From positions 54,168,684 through 54,232,683 of the forward strand of contig OZ024827.1 in assembly GCA_964016985.1 (NCBI GenBank): DNA of 64,000 bases. Direction: 5' to 3'. Made by a program: the position numbers and the translations under genes. Below the pieces are notes generated by a model. The model was not told where the DNA came from and did no database searches. It was given only the letters and a program-made list of their open reading frames with translations. The DNA is from Anodontia alba. Taxonomy: Eukaryota; Mollusca; Bivalvia; Lucinida; Lucinidae. How positions within the stretch are numbered: the stretch's first letter is position 1; the number at the start of each line of letters is the position of its first letter. This document shows positions 25,450 to 35,889 of this stretch, in pieces.

Positions 25450-26020
25450 ATGATTACCAGTTATAATAGATGTGTTGATACAATGAGCATATTTGGGGCA
25501 GATTACCAGTCTGCAGACTCGCTTGAAATAAAGGAAGATATTGATGTGAATGAAAATAGAATTAAAGAACTGAGAAATCCGCGGGATGCAAATGATGTCT
25601 TCAATAAAAGATATATGAACAAACGGATCGAATATAAAACAAAGGATCTAGAAAATAAACTTACTACAATTCAAACATAAATAACTAACATACAACAACA
25701 AATTGATGGCACCAAGCCCTTTACCTCGAATCTGGACATGGGTAAAAACCAAATAATAAACGTTGGCCACCCAAGAAACCCAGAACATAATATCGAACGT
25801 GAGAATGATGTAGTCACAGCCAAATTTTTTTATGACTATGCCAAAATCGCTGACAAAAAAATACATGAAAACAAATGAAGACACAGACATGCAAAACCAC
25901 CGAATATCGGGCTTAGCTAATCCTATTCAAATGGACGGTGCAGTCACGTTACAGGACATCGCCTCGCGTATAGCGGGACTTACAGATGACATTAGAAAAC
26001 TTAGGCAAAGCAGAATTTAA
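25450..26020 (+). pseudogene. Fibre-like repeat protein, broken
   Basis: Three units of the pattern seen in trimeric tail-fibre shafts are visible: NRIKELRNPRDANDVFNKRY (about 25555-25615), NQIINVGHPRNPEHNIER (about 25750-25805) and NHRISGLANPIQMDGAVTLQ (about 25895-25955). Between them are charged coiled-coil stretches (KTKDLENKLTTIQT). The frame is cut by TAA at 25678 and shifts near 25860. Such repeats build elongated trimers that carry receptor-binding tips; attachment is the likely role in the ancestral virus, by analogy only. Confidence 0.55.
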
Positions 26021-26058
26021 ATAAATTATAAAAACAAATATATCAATCAAAAAGAACA

Positions 26059-27418
26059 TGATTCCAAAAGAGTTTGCATATGGCGAGCAGGTACATTATG
26101 CCCACTGGAGTGCGTTCAAAGTAAAAACAGCTGATATTATTAGAGTTTGCATATAGCGAGCAGACACATTATGCCCACTGGAGTGCGTTCAAAGTAAAAA
26201 GAGCTGATATTATTAATCAAAATATAGTCGTTACATCGGACGGCAAAAGCTTTCAGGTTTCTTTCCCCGATGTATCAGAAAAATATATTCTTCCATGCCG
26301 TTGTCCAACAATGGCGAACAGACTGAATATCATTTTGGCAAAATCAGTTAAACTTTGCTGTCTGGTGTGCAACGACTGAATGTGGAGTTGACTTCAATAA
26401 CCATCTGAATGATACAAACATGATTGATTCCGTTCAGGTTTCACGTTTACTACCAAACAAGAAGACTACTATTTGAAATGGCTATAGCCCTACCACAAGA
26501 CACAAGCTGGAATGCTTTTGACAATAATTATAATCGCAGTGCGTATGAAAGAATATGTAAAGAATTCTACGTTGACATTAATGCTGACTGGAGGCAAAAA
26601 CAGAGTGACAATCAAGGCCTTGGAAGAATATACAACTATATGTATACTGGACTGGTGCTGGATACCACCCATTTGATAAAGGAGTCGAATACGACAAAAA
26701 GGAGTATTCATTCACACACGCCACAACCAATGATATACTCCACATAGATTATATTGCTCAGGGATCCGAAGCTAATAAAGCCTGGACAACTTTCATTCTG
26801 GATAATTCAAATGGCTTCACAAGAGCAGGCATTGAACGTATCAACGACAGCATCCGAACATACTGCTGAGATATTCTTGGTTCACAGTCTCAAACGAGGA
26901 CTGACATAATTGGAACTGGCACTGCATTTGATGCACAAAAACAGTTTCTTGCCAACATTGAAGATGCAATAAACAGCCCTTTAGATTTACCCAACCAAAT
27001 AGCAAGATATCAAAACACACTAAAATATGCAAAAAGCAAAGTAGACTTTGTTTACGGTACTGGGTTGTATTTGTCACCGAGCAAGATGGAGCTGCGAATA
27101 GGCACAATCCAAGATTACAACAACAAAATCGTAATTGCTAACAATGTTGAAGAATTAGGACTGTCACTCGGGTTAAATAATGGAGCTTACCCAGCACCCA
27201 TCCCTCCACCAAGACCAACCTCCCCAGTCCAAGGAACCAAAACAAAACAATCACTCCCAGAACCAGACCCAACACCAAGACCCACGCCTGCATACCGCAA
27301 ACAAGTACAAGACTATACAAAAATGCATAACCTCCCTGGAAAAAAGAACACCCTAACCAATCAATACCTGCTAATTACACCACAAGCGAACAACACGAAA
27401 AAAATAAGACTACACTGA
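26059..27418 (+). pseudogene. Large unrecognised virion-type protein, broken
   Basis: The frame starts at ATG 26059 (MIPKEFAYGEQVHYAHW). A 73-base tandem duplication at 26069-26214 shifts the frame; the protein then continues through FQVSFPDVSEKYILP, CATTECGVDFNNHLND, MAIALPQDTSWNAFDNNYNR and WRQKQSDNQGLGRIYNYM, and, after another shift, TRAGIERINDSIRTYC, a TGA near 26868, and DILGSQSQTRTDI. It ends with a proline-rich tail (PAPIPPPRPTSP) at 27418. Original length was probably over 400 residues. I remember relatives in other invertebrate Polinton-like elements but no established function. Confidence 0.5.
26069..26214. repeat. 73-bp tandem duplication inside a gene
   Basis: Two adjacent copies starting AGAGTTTGCATAT at 26069 and 26142; few differences separate them (GGCGAGCAGG/AGCGAGCAGA, AAACAGC/AAGAGC). 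Since 73 is not a multiple of three, the duplication breaks the reading frame. Confidence 0.85.
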
Positions 27419-27424
27419 TTACAT

Positions 27425-28701
27425 TTAGTGTGGTGGCTGGCCTTGTTTCGTTGACCATTTACGAGATTTACTAATGTATTCCTTGACTGCTGCATACAAC
27501 AACCCTGCAACAAGAACAACAACAGCCCACAAATTGTTCCTAAACCAATTAACAACCTTACCCGTTGCAGAAAGAAGCCATGATACTATTGTTTGTTTGT
27601 GTTGAGGTTTTACGGCCCAGTCAATCCAATGGTGTCATGTCAAGAGCGGTCAGTTTACCTAACCACACATTTACTGGACAGGCTTAATCCTCTAAGCGGT
27701 TAACCAGTATTATTGACCCAATTACACCAGGCAAGGCAGCAGCTGCTTTTCCAGCCAGGTTTGCAAGTAATTTAGCAAGATTATGTAGTTGTTTCTTAAC
27801 CCATTATTTGGCTCCACCCTGTGATGGAGGCTTTGGTGGTGTGGCTGCTCCCCCACTTGTTGGAATAACAGCCTCAACGATCACCCATATAATCATTGCA
27901 ATGGCAGTCAAAACACTAACTATGGTGATGCCTTGTTCTTTGAATAATGTCCTCAGTCTCTCACCAAGAGTAGAATCTTCTTTCAAAACTTTATTTATAG
28001 TTTCTTTTAACCTGTTTATTTGACCACGCAATGCTTCTTTGTTTGCAGTGGCTGCTTCTTTCATCTTCAAGAGTTTTTAAACGTGCAGTTATATCACTTT
28101 TGCTGATTTCATCTTCAGTTTCTTGTAATTTACGTTTTTTTTTTGTTTTTTTTGCTATGTCTTTATCGATGTCAGTTAGCTTTGCCAAGTGATTGGTAAG
28201 TTCACCACGGATACTTTGCAGCGCCTTGTCTAGTCCTTGCATCTCATGCAATTTCAATCCTTCTGTTTGTGTATGTTTATTTGCAACATCTGGCAGCTCC
28301 AAACCCGAATCAGCCGTCGATGTTTCTAAAGCTCCATTTAACTCCCCTATTGTATTTGTCAAACTCTGCAGTGCAGTGGTACTTGATAAATCTTGGAGTG
28401 TTATTTGTTATTTAGCATTCACCAAATCATTTCGTGTGCTTTCCAAAACCTCTCTTGCTTGTTTAGGCAGCGGCTGAGTACTACTTTTATACTCTGGTAA
28501 ATTCAAATACTGTCGTATTGCTTGTGTTCCACCAGACCCTACTGCTCTGCTGTATTCCTTTACCAAAGAACTAAGAGAAAAAAATGTTGCTGAGCCCTGT
28601 TTTGCAGTTATTCTGATTTATTTATCTCCAACAGCCCAGTACAGAGTTTCCCCATCATCTGATATCCTGAACTGGTTGTAATCTATGTTTTCTGGAGCCA
28701 T
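27425..28701 (-). pseudogene. Coiled-coil membrane protein, broken and hit by a SINE
   Basis: It starts at ATG 28701 (MAPENIDYNQFRISDDGET, with TLYWAVGDK next). It continues with LVKEYSRAVGSGGTQAIRQY, a long charged coil (KKTKKKRKLQETEDEISKSD at 28362-27991 in one frame, then MKMKEAATANKEALRGQINR in another), a membrane segment (VSVLTAIAMIIWVIVEAV) and PKPPSQGGAK. After a TAA it continues WVKKQLHNLAKLLANLAGK to about 27713, where a SINE piece is inserted, and resumes at about 27594 with a second membrane segment (LWAVVVLVAGLLYAAVKEY), ending at 27425. Damage includes at least one frameshift and several TAA stops. Function unknown; probably a virion or membrane protein. Confidence 0.55.
27594..27713 (-). 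repeat. 5'-truncated SINE inserted in a viral gene
   Basis: GAGGTTTTACGGCCCAGTCA through GGTTAACCAGTATTA matches the tail part of the SINE at 1376-1482 at high identity. On the minus strand the interrupted gene reads GGGTCAATA before it and CAATAGTATCATGG after it, so CAATA is a likely target-site duplication. The insertion dates after integration of the viral element. Confidence 0.75.
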
Positions 28702-28752
28702 TTTATATCGTTATCCTATTTCGTTATAGAATATATTCACGAGTTCTTGTTT

Positions 28753-28935
28753 CTAACCGTCAAGAACATTCTGTCTGAGTTGTCCTCTTAAATCAGCAAT
28801 ACTATCATTCTGATTTGAAATAGTTCTCTGATCAACATCATCAGGCACCATAGGCAATCTGTCGTCAATGTTATCGGTATCATCATCATAAATATCATCT
28901 GCGTCAAAATCAAAATCATATCCTCCTTCTGCCAT
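28753..28935 (-). CDS. Small acidic protein of the viral element
   Basis: A 60-residue intact frame, very rich in Asp in the first half (YDFDFDADDIYDDDTDN) and ending LRGQLRQNVLDG. It lies back to back with the capsid gene at 28986, with about 50 bases between the start codons, an arrangement fitting a shared divergent promoter. No known domain. Confidence 0.45.
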   Translation of the reverse strand: MAEGGYDFDFDADDIYDDDTDNIDDRLPMVPDDVDQRTISNQNDSIADLRGQLRQNVLDG

Positions 28936-28985
28936 TCTGAATTATTTGTTTATTTTTAAAATTATAGTTTTTCAAAAAAATAAAA

Positions 28986-30241
28986 ATGTCTTCATACGGA
29001 AACAAACTCGATCCTTACAGAAAAATAAGAGAACCCCGTGGCATCAAAGGTATTCGCCAAAGCGTTGTAATCACTAACAATCCCAGCACCATTGATCAAA
29101 ACCAACAACTTTTGGTGAGATTCCCCAACCTGAGTGATAACGATGTTATTGTCCCCAGAAGTGCACGTCTCGCTTTTACTATTGAACTAACAAGTACAGA
29201 TGTCAACGTTACAGTTTTCCAAAATCTCGACAGAGCCATCATTAAGAAAACCACTATAAGAATAAACGGCAATGAAGTCATGTCTATTGACGACAGTGAC
29301 ATTTACCATTGTTATGTTGACTTGTGGAAATCTTCCACAGAGCGAATAAGTATGGCATAACAAGGCATCGGCAAATCAAACAAGCTAAGACACAGAGTTG
29401 GTGCAGGTAATGCCTCTTCTGACCCTGAAGACGAAGCCATTGCCATGTCTATGCAAACAGCTTTTGCATCCCACTAGACTTTGAAATATTAGAAATTCAC
29501 ATGCCTTTTTATCAGGCAGGACTTGGTGACAGACTGGAATATGAGCTGAAATTTAATGACTATGATAAAGTAATTAATTCTTCAGATGCTGATAGCAGTT
29601 ATAAGATAAAAAATATCTGCTTAGAATTTGACAAAGTTACTGACATCGAACTTGCACGGCAGATAAGACAACAGTACAACGGTAGAATAGCAATTTTATA
29701 TGACCGCATTTTGCGACACAGAAAAATAACAAAAAACAAATCTGACAACACTATGGAACATCAACCTGAATGTTCCAACAAGAAGCATGAAGGGTATTTT
29801 TGCTTTTTGAAGACCCAGACAGGACAAGCACTGAAGAGTATTATAACCCCGAGATCACAAAAGTAGAAGTGACCATAGAAGGAGTGCCTAATTAATTGTA
29901 TAGCAAAGGTAAGCTTGCATACCAACAGTGGGATGAAATTAATAAATACTTTGCACTAACATCAAAAAGAGACAGACAAAGTTGCAAAAGACTTGAATTT
30001 CAGCGATACTAACATCGAAAAGTATTTTACTACTAGATTTGCTCTGTGGCTTGACTTGCGTTCTACAGATGACAGTACATTACACGGTAGTGGCAGAAGA
30101 ATCGAGAATGCCAGTGAAGGGGTCACCATACAAATTGAAAAAGAACAAGAATCAAATGAAAATTTAAATATTTACCTTTTTATAATACAAGATGCCTAAA
30201 TCAATTTCGAAGATGGAAGATTCAAAGAAGTTGTCTATTGA
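28986..30241 (+). pseudogene. Polinton-like major capsid protein, broken
   Basis: It starts at 28986 (MSSYGNKLDPYRKIREPRG). The first part is open to TAA at 29358 and continues in frame (GIGKSNKLRHRVGAG) to about 29470; a frameshift then gives FYQAGLGDRLEYELKFNDYD, IARQ-type helices (IELARQIRQQYNGRIAIL) and RILRHRKITKNKSDN to about 29745. After further shifts come EYYNPEITKVEVTIEGVPN, a TAA, KLAYQQWDEINKYFALTS, and from about 29987 NIEKYFTTRFALWLDLRSTD to FEDGRFKEVVY at 30241. About 415 codons in all. The motifs match my memory of the double jelly-roll capsid proteins of Polinton/adintovirus elements; that fold is inferred from the family, not seen. At least four lesions make it nonfunctional. 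Confidence 0.7.
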
Positions 30242-30878
30242 TTCTTTAAGTAAATTACCAAAATATCCACATAGTGCAATTATCTGTGGTCAGACAGGCT
30301 GTGGAAAAACAGAATTTGTGCTAGATTTGCTTGAGCCAGAGTATGCTGGAGTGTTTGATAATATAGTCATACTTTGCCCAACAATGAATTGGAACAAAGC
30401 ATATAAAAACAGATGTTGGATTGGCGATGGTCGAAAACCAAAAGACAAAAACATTACAATAGTGAATCCTATGAAGCCAGATGGGACAGAAAGACTTCAG
30501 GGACTGTTACGGTTGTTTTTTGATAAATTGGCTGGTAAACCAACACTATACATCATTGATACTGCTCTGCCACAAAAGAATTAACCAAGAAAAAAAAATA
30601 TGCTGTCAGAGTTGGCATTCTCTGGCAGACATGCAGACCAATCAGTGTGGGATATTTCACAGAGTACATTTCTGCTTTGAAAGATTTACGTGAGCAAACA
30701 AAATGGGTTTGCATGTTTTATATTAAAGACAGAGATAGTTTTGACAATTGTTTAAGAGAAAATGATGTTATCTCTACAGAAGAAAGGCAAAGAATAAAAA
30801 AAAGAATTAGCCAAAGTTAAGCACCGTAAACTAATAATGAAAACTGACCAACCTACTGGTTATTGGTTGGTTAATTAA
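30192..30878 (+). pseudogene. A32/FtsK-like genome packaging ATPase, broken
   Basis: From 30192 the frame has a clear Walker A, GQTGCGKTEF (residues 33-42), then ILCPTMNWNKAYKNRCW and a Walker B-like strand TLYIID near 30555. A frameshift beside a short A run follows; the other frame continues LTKKKNMLSELAFSGRHADQ, LKDLREQTKWVCMFYIKDRD, and near 30800 a second shift leads to the tail QPTGYWLVN ending at 30878. ATG 30213 (MEDSKKLSID) is an equally good start; either overlaps the end of the capsid gene. In the family this ATPase pumps DNA into capsids. Its stop overlaps that of the dUTPase by four bases, tail to tail. Confidence 0.7.
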
Positions 30879-31303
30879 CCTGTAGATCTAAACCCACTGC
30901 ATCCTCTGAATGTATCATCTAAATCATTAACTTCAACTAAAGGTGATGTGTTTATTTTTTCTATTATTAATTGTGCCACTCTATCGTTTACTGCTATAAG
31001 CAAATCATAATCACTATGGTTAAAAATTACTACTTTCACTTCTCCTCTATAATCAACTTCAATAAAACCAGCACCTATGTCTGTGTGCTTTTTCCATGAC
31101 ATGCCAGATCTTGGTGCTATGCGACCATAATGATTTTGAGGGATGGCAATTGCAATATCAGTTTTCATTAAAGCTTTGCCTCTGGCTGGAACTGTGGTTT
31201 CTTCTGATGCATGTAAATACCAGCCTGCTGATAGTTTAGTGCCACGTATTGGCATAGTTGCTTTTGAGGATAGTTTTTTTTTTACTTTGATTGTTTCACT
31301 CAT
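30875..31303 (-). CDS. dut: Trimeric-type dUTPase, intact frame but altered active-site motifs
   Basis: A 142-residue frame with no stop or shift, the normal length of the homotrimeric dUTPase family (dUTP to dUMP and pyrophosphate). Motif 2 (APRSGMS, residues 63-69) and motif 4 (RVAQLIIEKI) look normal. Three others do not: motif 1 reads AGWYL, with Tyr in place of the metal-binding Asp; motif 3 reads GFIEVDYRG, with Glu82 at the position of the catalytic Asp; motif 5 reads RGCSGFRSTG, with Ser and Arg replacing glycines of the loop that closes over the nucleotide. The frame thus survives but enzymatic activity is doubtful. In the ancestral virus it would have kept uracil out of viral DNA. 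Confidence 0.8.
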   Translation of the reverse strand: MSETIKVKKKLSSKATMPIRGTKLSAGWYLHASEETTVPARGKALMKTDIAIAIPQNHYGRIAPRSGMSWKKHTDIGAGFIEVDYRGEVKVVIFNHSDYDLLIAVNDRVAQLIIEKINTSPLVEVNDLDDTFRGCSGFRSTG

Positions 31304-31440
31304 TTTTTTTTCTTTTTATATATCTTTTATGATTTGTTTAAATAAAAAATAGAAACAATAACATTGCTTATAGCAATAATAACATTGCTAATAGCAAAAT
31401 TAACAATGCCAATAAAAAATTATAGTAATAATAAATAAAA

Positions 31441-31563
31441 ATGCTACTTGAACTAATAGCAATTGCCTCTGCTTCTGTGAATATTTCAGTTGGATGCTTG
31501 GTATTTTACATTTATTTTAATTTAAAAAAAAATAATGATCAACTTAATAAAAATGAATGCTGA
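31441..31563 (+). CDS. 40-residue single-pass membrane peptide
   Basis: ATG 31441 opens a 40-codon frame: LLELIAIASASVNISVGCL and VFYIYFN form one membrane helix, then a polar tail KKNNDQLNKNEC. It overlaps the next frame (ATG 31552) by 12 bases. Tiny membrane proteins are usual in this part of such elements. Short, so only moderate support. Confidence 0.4.
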   Translation: MLLELIAIASASVNISVGCLVFYIYFNLKKNNDQLNKNEC

Positions 31564-32072
31564 AGAACTATTAGATATTTCACAAACTATATCACATGAT
31601 GCTATATCACAGGAAGCTGTACAAGACACAAAACGAGAAAGATTATCAGCTATATCGTTGGAGGCGGAAGTCGTCATTACTTTGGACGTGACTAACAGAT
31701 CTGGATAAAATAACTCCTCAAGAAATTGATAAACTTTACTGCAGATATGAAGCTAGGCTTGGTGCAACAATGACTAAGACGTTGGGTAACTCTTTTATTA
31801 ATTTGTATGTTATGGCTGTGTCAAGATATTTCAATGTAAACAACCCACCCAAGCTAATAGAAGATTTAGAAGAAGATCCTTTTATTAATCATGCCTTGAC
31901 AAGTGTTTGTTGTGAGTTGTATTATAAGTATGGTATGTACCTGGCGCCATTCACAGCAATGTTAACAACTGCAAGGCATATTGATTTTAATAAAAATAAA
32001 AATATTGTGGATAATAAAAACGATGGAAAATCAGAATTTGAGTCAGGAGAATCAGGAAAATCAGACCAATAA
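31552..32072 (+). pseudogene. Small unrecognised viral-element protein, broken
   Basis: ATG 31552 gives MNAEELLDISQTISHDAISQ, then a charged stretch, ending in TAA at about 31708; a shifted frame follows with LDKITPQEIDKLYCRYEARL, FINLYVMAVSRYFNVNN, LIEDLEEDPFINHALTSVC and a hydrophilic end GESGKSDQ at 32072. Mostly helical, no known domain. One frameshift near 31690. Confidence 0.45.
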
Positions 32073-32400
32073 TCAGGATCCAAAACCAAAAAAAGTAAAG
32101 AACCCAAAAAGAGTAGCAGCTGGAAAAAAGGGTGCTGAAGCGAGATGGAAACGGATGCAAGCACAGTAAGAAGCTCCTGCGGAGCAAGAATAGTCACAAG
32201 AGTAACAAGAAATCCCACATGAGACAGAATCTACATTTAAAGTGAATGTTTATAAAAACTACATTCCACTTTGTACTGTGCTGATGGTGGTTGGTATTGG
32301 CATTTACATGTCGTATAATAAACCAGTGTCAATACAAGCAAAGCAAGTTACACAGCCTCCACCACAACAATCAACACCTGGTCCTTTTGAAATGAATTAA
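32023..32400 (+). pseudogene. Basic protein with C-terminal membrane helix, three in-frame stops
   Basis: A single 126-codon frame starting MENQNLSQENQENQTNNQ and passing a basic block (KPKKVKNPKRVAAGKKGAEA, then RWKR). It is cut by TAA 32167, TAG 32191 and TAA 32203, then goes on with KVNVYKNYIPLCTVLMVVGI (membrane helix) and a tail with QPPPQQSTPGPFEMN to TAA 32400. No frameshift occurs, and all three stops lie in a Gln/Glu-rich stretch where CAA/CAG to TAA/TAG changes would explain them. The N-terminus overlaps the previous gene. Confidence 0.5.
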
Positions 32401-32442
32401 TTTCAATTCGAGAAATATTTTTCACATATACAAGTAAAAAAA

Positions 32443-32678
32443 AATGACGACTATTGATGGAAAACAAATCATAAACATGTTATATCATGACTGGTGTTGA
32501 AACAGTGTTAACTATTGGATATGCAGAGATTGCTAGAAATCTATTAAGAAGGCCACCACCCAAAGTTGATTTTAATATGGGTAATATTGGAATGTTGTCT
32601 TTAGATATATTGTTAGCTATGGCTACCAGATATATGCTGATTAAACAGGGTATTATTCCGGCTGATATTATGAAATAA
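32443..32678 (+). pseudogene. Small hydrophobic protein
   Basis: ATG 32443 gives MTTIDGKQIINMLY and stops after 18 codons; a +1 frame from ATG 32487 runs 63 residues: MTGVETVLTIGYAEIARNLL, RPPPKVDFNMGNIGMLSLDI, LLAMATRYMLIKQGIIPADI, MK. The two pieces were probably one protein before a small deletion near 32485. It has one or two weakly hydrophobic helices. Function unknown. Confidence 0.4.
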
Positions 32679-32713
32679 ATTTTAGATTATTTTGTTTTGT
32701 ATACATGTAAAAA

Positions 32714-33175
32714 ATGGCAAGTGCAGTAGCAATGATGATGGGGGTGCAGTTGTGACTGCATTGACATTTTCTGGCAGTAATTATTTGTTTTCTCATATGG
32801 GAAAAAGTCATGATGCTAAAAAAGAAAGAGAGAGACCTGACAAAGCTTTGGAACAGTTAGAAGAAGCACAAGCTGCAGGGAGTAAAACAAGAACAGAAAG
32901 ATTAGATTTTATAAATGAAGAAATGCAAAAAGAACACCATGCAGAACAAACATTTGATGATGTAGACCGGGCAAAGAAACAATATTATTATGTAACTGGT
33001 AAAAAATTTACCTTCTGATTTAGCAACTCCATTACCACCTGAGCCTAAACTAAGTGATTTTTATACACCTTCACCTGACCAGCAGAATAGAGAGATTACA
33101 TTCGTTGTATTGGGCATAGCAGTGACTGGATTTGTTGCTTATAAGTTTTTTGTAAATTTGATTCTTAAAATATAA
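32714..33175 (+). pseudogene. Two-helix membrane protein of the element, broken
   Basis: Starts at ATG 32714 (MASAVAMMMG); after a shift the main frame reads GAVVTALTFSGSNYLFSHMG, then a charged helix (HDAKKERERPDKALEQLEEA, RTERLDFINEEMQKEHHAEQ) and TFDDVDRAKKQYYYVTGK. A second shift near 33000 gives LPSDLATPLPPEPKLSDFYT and a final membrane helix ITFVVLGIAVTGFVAYKFFV ending at 33175. I recall this as one of the most constant companions of Polinton-like elements in invertebrates; function unknown. Confidence 0.55.
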
Positions 33176-33189
33176 AATAATTAAAACAT

Positions 33190-34099
33190 GGAAAAATATA
33201 CTACAGCCCAAAGGATTTTGGAGGGGTCGTACAGCAATAAAAAGGTTAGCCAAAGAAGCAAAGGTCAGTGAGAAACATGCACTTGAATTCTTTAAGAAAC
33301 AAGCTGTGTGGCAGATTTATTTACTCGCACCTTAGAAAATAATTAGGCCAATGTTTGATGTTTCTGCTAAAGATGAAGTACATCAAGCATTTTTTTGTTT
33401 TTACCACATGACACAGTCAAGGTTGGTAGAGTAAACAAAACATATAGATATACTTTGACATTGGTTGATGTGGGAACAAGATACAAAGAAGCAGAACCGT
33501 TAACTTCAAAAGACAGCAAAGAAGTTGCTAAAGCTTTTGAGAAAATATACAGTAGACATGTCCAAGGTTATTACAGGTAGACCCAGGGAGAGAATTTATG
33601 GGTGCTTTGTCACAACTCATGGAGAAATATAGTGTTAAAATTAGAAGAGATAGAACAGAAATACATAGAGACCAAGATGTAGTGGAGAGATTCAACAGGA
33701 TTTTAGCTGAAAGACTCTTTGGCTATCAATATGCAAAAGAGCTAGAAAATCCCCACAAGCGTAACAGAGAATGGGTTAAGAGACTGCCTGAAGTCATCAA
33801 AGCACTAAATGCGGAGACGAAAAAGCCCCTCCTATTGTAACAAGAAAAGTTGATGCTCCTATTTGTCCATATGCAAATGTTAGGTATTTGTATCAACCAG
33901 GAGAATTAGAAGGTGGTGGTAGAAGACGGGCAACTGATCCTATATGGTCTGTAGATATTCATAAGTGATTATCATATTATTACACAAGGCATAAGAGTAT
34001 ATTATTTGAAGGCACCAGCAGAGGTGCCAGAGAGGTTTTGTTAAAGAGGAACTACTTATTGTACCTGCTGATACTCATACCCAAACGCATATGTCGTAA
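33190..34099 (+). pseudogene. Retroviral-type (Polinton) integrase, broken
   Basis: The N-terminal part reads FWRGRTAIKRLAKEAKVSEK, LEFFKKQAVWQIYLLAP, then TAG (about 33334), then FDVSAKDEVHQAFF. At this point the first catalytic Asp expected after VHQA is lost through a small indel in a T run. The next frame gives FLPHDTVKVG, YTLTLVDVGTRYKEAEPLTS and KEVAKAFEKIYSR. After another shift come VDPGREFMGALSQLMEKYSV, with the second Asp, and HRDQDVVERFNRILAERLFG, with the Glu about 34 residues later. The C-terminal beta domain (YANVRYLYQPGELEGGG, RRRATDPIWSVD) ends at 34099. In the family it joins the element ends to the host genome. Confidence 0.75.
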
Positions 34100-35889
34100 T
34101 ACATCTGGAGCTGTGCATCTTTTAGTGTCAAGTGGTGAGAGTGTTGTTTTGTTTACTGTTAGTCCATATATGTTGTGGTGTATTGAATGAAGCATATTCA
34201 TGCTGTGTGTGTACTTCTTTTTGTTGAAGAGTGCATCTTTGTAGGTTTCAAAGTTTATCTGTTTTTTGATTACATATTTTTTACTCCTTTTGCTTTCTTG
34301 ATGAGTTTTTCGTCTGAACTTAGTATAGAATATAACTTCGGACGCAAACCAATGTATTCTGCTATGGGAGTACCAGCACACTCATCTTTCATTTTGCCTA
34401 TTACTTTTTTGTTTGATTCATCATGAAGTTGGTGGTCTTTAGGATAATCAGAGAAGTCATGGTCTTCTTTTGTTTCAGACATGTCCTTGTACACGGCTTC
34501 TATTTTGATATCTACTAATAATGAATGTATCGGTGTACAACTAGGTGCAATTTTCACCTGAATTCTTTTTCAGTTTGTTGTAATACCAGTCATACATCAA
34601 GTGTTTTGATAGATCGATGACAGAGAAACCAACATAGATTGGTTTATTTAGTGTTAGCTTTTGTTTTGTTGACATGTATTGCAGATAGTTCATCAGAGAA
34701 TTTTACACGTCTGTTGAAGTTTGTTTTGGCTATGTTTTTTCTTATCTTTTCATTTTCAGTGCCATCTATTCTGACTAGTTTTATGTCTACTCGTTTACGG
34801 AGATTCTCCGTTGTTTTGCCGCAGACAGAGTTATTCATAAGTTTGTAGAAATCTTTTTTAAATGCAGACTTTGCTTTCTTTCGTAATTCTGTGTTTAGAC
34901 GGATATAAGGTTCCATCCAAGGTTTTTCATTAAATTCCAGTATCCTGTGTACTTTCTTAACTTTCATACCTAGGGATAAGTAAAGTTGGAGGTTTCTGTA
35001 GTGGACTACGTATTTTTTCTTGTCCATGAGGTTTGGAACATATTTTGTTATGTTTATCATGCTTTTGTTTTCTAGCAGTTCTGTTTGATAAGATGAGAGC
35101 CATTCTTCTTTTATTGATATTTTTCAGGTGCAAGTGGGTAGTCATTGTGTAGTTTATGTAGGTGTTTTTGAATATTTTAAATCCACTTCGAGTATCCAAA
35201 CTTTTCCTTTCTCTCTTTTTCCTACTTTACCACTTAATCATTTAAAACCAGAGTATGGGGGTGGCTGGCTCATTACCCACCCATAGAGGTTATTTGCGTC
35301 ATGTGATGTAGTTATTTTTTTTGTCTGGATTATAATCTGCAGTATGAGGATTGTTTGCTTTGGCGTATCTTTTGGATACCATACTTATACCACCACGCAT
35401 ACTTTTTTCTATAAACAAATGCATATCCATGTCTGTCAAAAGTTCTAAATCTATTTGTGTGTGTTTGAGTAAAGCATCCCAAGATAAGCCAGGTGCTGTG
35501 TAATAGTGTAACGGATCGAGTTTATATGAATCATTGCATGTTTTTCTGAAAGTTTGAAATATATCAGCAAGTAGAGTGACATCAGTTTTTAGGTATAGAT
35601 CAACAAGAGTTTTACAGTTGAATGATTGCCATACTTTTTGAGCATGTTCATAATCATCTTTGCTTATTCCGTCATTGTTAAGGGTACTGTAAAACTTTTC
35701 TATTGGTGGTAGCTTTGTTTCGTTAAATCTTTCTTGACTGTCTATGTATTCATATGGGTAAACATCTTTACGTAGAATTATATCTGTTTTATCATCAAAC
35801 TCACTGTTTGTTATTTTGAAATCAGATTCGTTAGTGGCATTCACTAATTTCTCCAGCAAAGAAGCCATAAACTGGAAACTGGAACCAGA

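Noticed and set aside
31143..31352. Plus-strand hydrophobic protein
   Set aside because: It lies antisense to the dUTPase, which has clear family motifs.
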